The position numbers and the translations under genes are program-made. Shown piece by piece: positions 6,320 to 7,463 of a stretch of DNA of 7,463 nt (position 1 is its first letter; each line of letters starts with the position of its first letter). The notes beneath the pieces were generated by a model. The model was not told where the DNA came from. It did not search any database and saw nothing but the letters and a program-made list of their open reading frames with translations. The DNA lies in contig JAFCZY010000086.1 of assembly GCA_019314105.1 (NCBI GenBank), positions 1-7,463 on the forward strand. Reading direction: 5' to 3'. The stretch is from Deltaproteobacteria bacterium. GTDB taxonomy: Bacteria > Desulfobacterota > Desulfobacteria > Desulfobacterales > Desulfobacteraceae.

Positions 6320-7150
6320 TTAAAGACTGTCCATCAGGTTACCCAGACTTGCCAGATGGGCCTTTTCTTCATTGGCAATCTTATTAATAATATCTCTTGA
6401 TTGTGAATTCGTGACTCGCAGGGAAAGCCGTTGATAAAGATCCATGGCCTGGGCTTCTATTGACATGGCAAGGGAAATCACATCGATTTCAGAATTCAAG
6501 TCAGGGTTAAAAAGATCAAGATATTCTCTGGTGGAAAGACCGCCTTCCAATGCCTTGATTTCAACCAATTCCTCAAACTCATCTTTGTTCAGTTTCTCAT
6601 CGCTGATGTCATTGTATGCCGTATAAATAGACATCTGATGCTTCACTTCAATTTCAGATAATTTGGCAAAAAGATCTTTTACTTTTTCGTTTTTCACTTC
6701 TTTTCCCATGGAAATATAAAATTCGCACAACCCCTGTTCCAGGGAATAGGCTATCTTTAACACGTCCTGCGGCTCCTCTTTGCCGTCGAAAAGATCCATT
6801 CCAAGATCCTGAGGGCCAATAGCTGTTTTGGCGTGCCATGCCTTTATCCCGCCGGCGACATTAAACACTTTTTTAAACCCTTTTCCTGCAAGCATTTGCG
6901 CAGCGACACGGCTGCGTCCGCCAACAGCTCAGTAGACCAGGGTGGGTTTTTCAGAATCAATTTCGTTAAGTCTGTCAGAAAGCTGGGGCAAAGGGATCAG
7001 CGTGGCTCCGGGGATATGACTCTCCTGATATTCCGAGGGCTGTCTTACATCCAGGATCGTTATCTCTTCTCCTGGATGTTGAGAGATATAGCTTTCAGTT
7101 TCTTTAAAATCAATTGATTTGGCAGGTGTTAAAAACTGCATCCATTTCAT
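6320..7150 (-). CDS. selenocysteine-containing rhodanese fused to rubrerythrin-like diiron domain
   Basis: I read 276 residues as one frame through a TGA (6931-6929) as Sec74. Residues 1-108 are a single rhodanese domain: LDVRQPSEY (33-41), SHIPGA (44-49), active loop Y73-Sec74-AVGGRSR (75-81) and FNVAGGIKAW (96-105). Rhodaneses carry sulfane sulfur on the cysteine replaced here. Residues 127-276 form a four-helix ferritin-like domain with E138, E168-x2-H171, E232 and E262-x2-H265, a full diiron ligand set. The TGA reading is supported by 202 in-frame codons beyond it, no ribosome site at the next Met (M86, 6895), a SECIS-like hairpin 18 nt downstream, and identity of that position with the catalytic Cys. 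ATG at 7150 has AGGAGG (7158-7163), 7 nt away. It is the first intact gene of the operon. A nonsense mutation or a base error (TGC to TGA) is the alternative, in which case it would be a pseudogene. Confidence 0.85.
6899..6916 (-). promoter_or_regulatory. SECIS-like stem-loop for Sec insertion
   Basis: Immediately after the TGA the message can form a perfect 6-bp stem, CGCAGC/GCUGCG, with the 6-nt loop CGUGUC (6910-6905). The loop starts 18 nt after the UGA. Bacterial SECIS elements bind SelB and need a short GC-rich apical stem with a G in the first two loop bases, about 16-37 nt from the UGA; this one meets those rules. A weaker lower helix (UUG with CAA) could extend it across a five-base bulge. 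Confidence 0.7.
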
Positions 7151-7157
7151 ACCAATT

Positions 7158-7163
7158 CCTCCT
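7158..7163 (-). promoter_or_regulatory. strong ribosome binding site of the fusion gene
   Basis: AGGAGG on the minus strand lies 7 nt before the ATG at 7150. It fixes the start of the predicted selenoprotein, whereas the Met after the TGA (6895) has none. It remains intact even though the rubredoxin gene just upstream is broken. Confidence 0.85.
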
Positions 7164-7182
7164 ATTTGCTTTCATTCCCTGG

Positions 7183-7335
7183 TTAAAAGGATTTATTTTC
7201 CATATGGCAAATTTAGCCAAGCGACTTGAATGATTTGGTACTGGCAATTTTTCCTTTTCTGTCTCCTTTATCAGGATTATAAATATAACCGCAATTCACT
7301 GTCTGACATTGATACATATCCCTGGGTTCGACCAC
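7183..7335 (-). pseudogene. rubredoxin remnant (CX4C type), broken
   Basis: From a GTG at 7335, preceded by AAAGGAAG, the frame reads 40 residues and stops at TAA (7213-7215). The first half is a convincing rubredoxin: MYQCQTVNCGYIYNPDKGD with C10-x4-C15 and the usual DRKGKI continuation. CX4C spacing is known in some sulfate-reducer rubredoxins. The second half is degraded. The GT-F-DLP region reads ASTKSFKSLG, a stop replaces the DDW region, and the same frame continues as ICHMENKSF to a second TAA (7183-7185), where a CPxCG-xxK-xxF ending is expected. At most one of the two distal iron ligands remains, so no normal rubredoxin can form. Rubredoxin is the usual electron donor to rubrerythrins, which fits its position at the operon head. 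An ATG at 7317 is an alternative start. A short functional peptide is less likely. Confidence 0.65.
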
Positions 7336-7463
7336 TTTTACTTCCTTTCGCAATTCATATTGAAATAATACAAACCTGTCTCAAGCCCACCCCATACACC
7401 CGGCCGCAAGATAAAAAACTCTACAGGGCCTGTTAATGGGGGGAACAAATGGTGATTTCATTA
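7336..7463. other. upstream region of the operon
   Basis: The operon promoter should lie here. On the minus strand TTGAGA (7384-7379) with ATATGA (7360-7355, 18-bp spacer) is a weak candidate just before the rubredoxin start. ACAGG-G-CCTGT (7423-7433) is a short interrupted palindrome that might be an operator. At the right edge GGGGGG followed by ATG (7449-7451) on the plus strand could begin a divergent gene, but only five codons are visible. Confidence 0.3.

Noticed and set aside
6320..6895. A separate rubrerythrin-like gene starting at the ATG at 6895
   Set aside because: No ribosome binding site precedes that ATG, and it lies inside the rhodanese domain, which would be cut in half after the active-site loop.
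6929..7150. A truncated 73-residue rhodanese as a pseudogene
   Set aside because: The frame continues unbroken after the TGA with a conserved rhodanese C-terminus and a complete diiron domain. A SECIS-like hairpin is present, and nothing else is damaged.
7370..7395. Sigma54 promoter (GG and TTGA elements on the minus strand)
   Set aside because: The spacing is off by one and the -12 element lacks the GC dinucleotide.
7449..7463. Start of a plus-strand gene with a G-rich ribosome site
   Set aside because: Only five codons are visible before the window ends, which is too few to support a gene.

Overview
The window looks like the chromosome of a sulfate-reducing deltaproteobacterium (Desulfobacterota, probably Desulfobacterales). 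The evidence is a rubrerythrin almost collinear with the 191-residue Desulfovibrio vulgaris protein, a small conserved protein of a type I associate with sulfate reducers, a CX4C-type rubredoxin remnant, moderate-to-low G+C, and an apparent selenocysteine codon. This assignment is inference from remembered families, not from a search.

Left part (1-1990): the 5' part of sfsA runs leftward off the window edge and diverges from proC (pyrroline-5-carboxylate reductase) across a 195-bp gap. proC converges on a leftward gene for a 117-residue conserved protein, which has a clear intrinsic terminator between the two.

Main part (2110-7335): a tightly spaced leftward operon. In transcription order it holds: (i) a decayed CX4C rubredoxin; (ii) a rhodanese domain fused to a rubrerythrin-like diiron domain, with an in-frame TGA exactly at the catalytic cysteine codon; (iii) a stand-alone flavoprotein of the type found fused to the N-terminus of SelD; (iv) a membrane VTT/TVP38 domain fused to a MerA/lipoamide-dehydrogenase-like FAD disulfide reductase; (v) a single-cluster ferredoxin with an Asp cluster ligand; (vi) rubrerythrin with the usual Glu97 replaced by Val. 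A 40-bp near-palindrome lies just past the last gene.

The main discovery is gene (ii). The TGA is best read as selenocysteine. The frame stays open for 202 codons after it, the restart Met has no ribosome binding site, and a 6-bp GC-rich stem with a 6-nt GU-containing loop lies 18 nt downstream, as in bacterial SECIS elements. With its neighbours, the operon looks like a membrane-linked chalcogen (persulfide/selenide) and peroxide redox module. That joint role is inferred.
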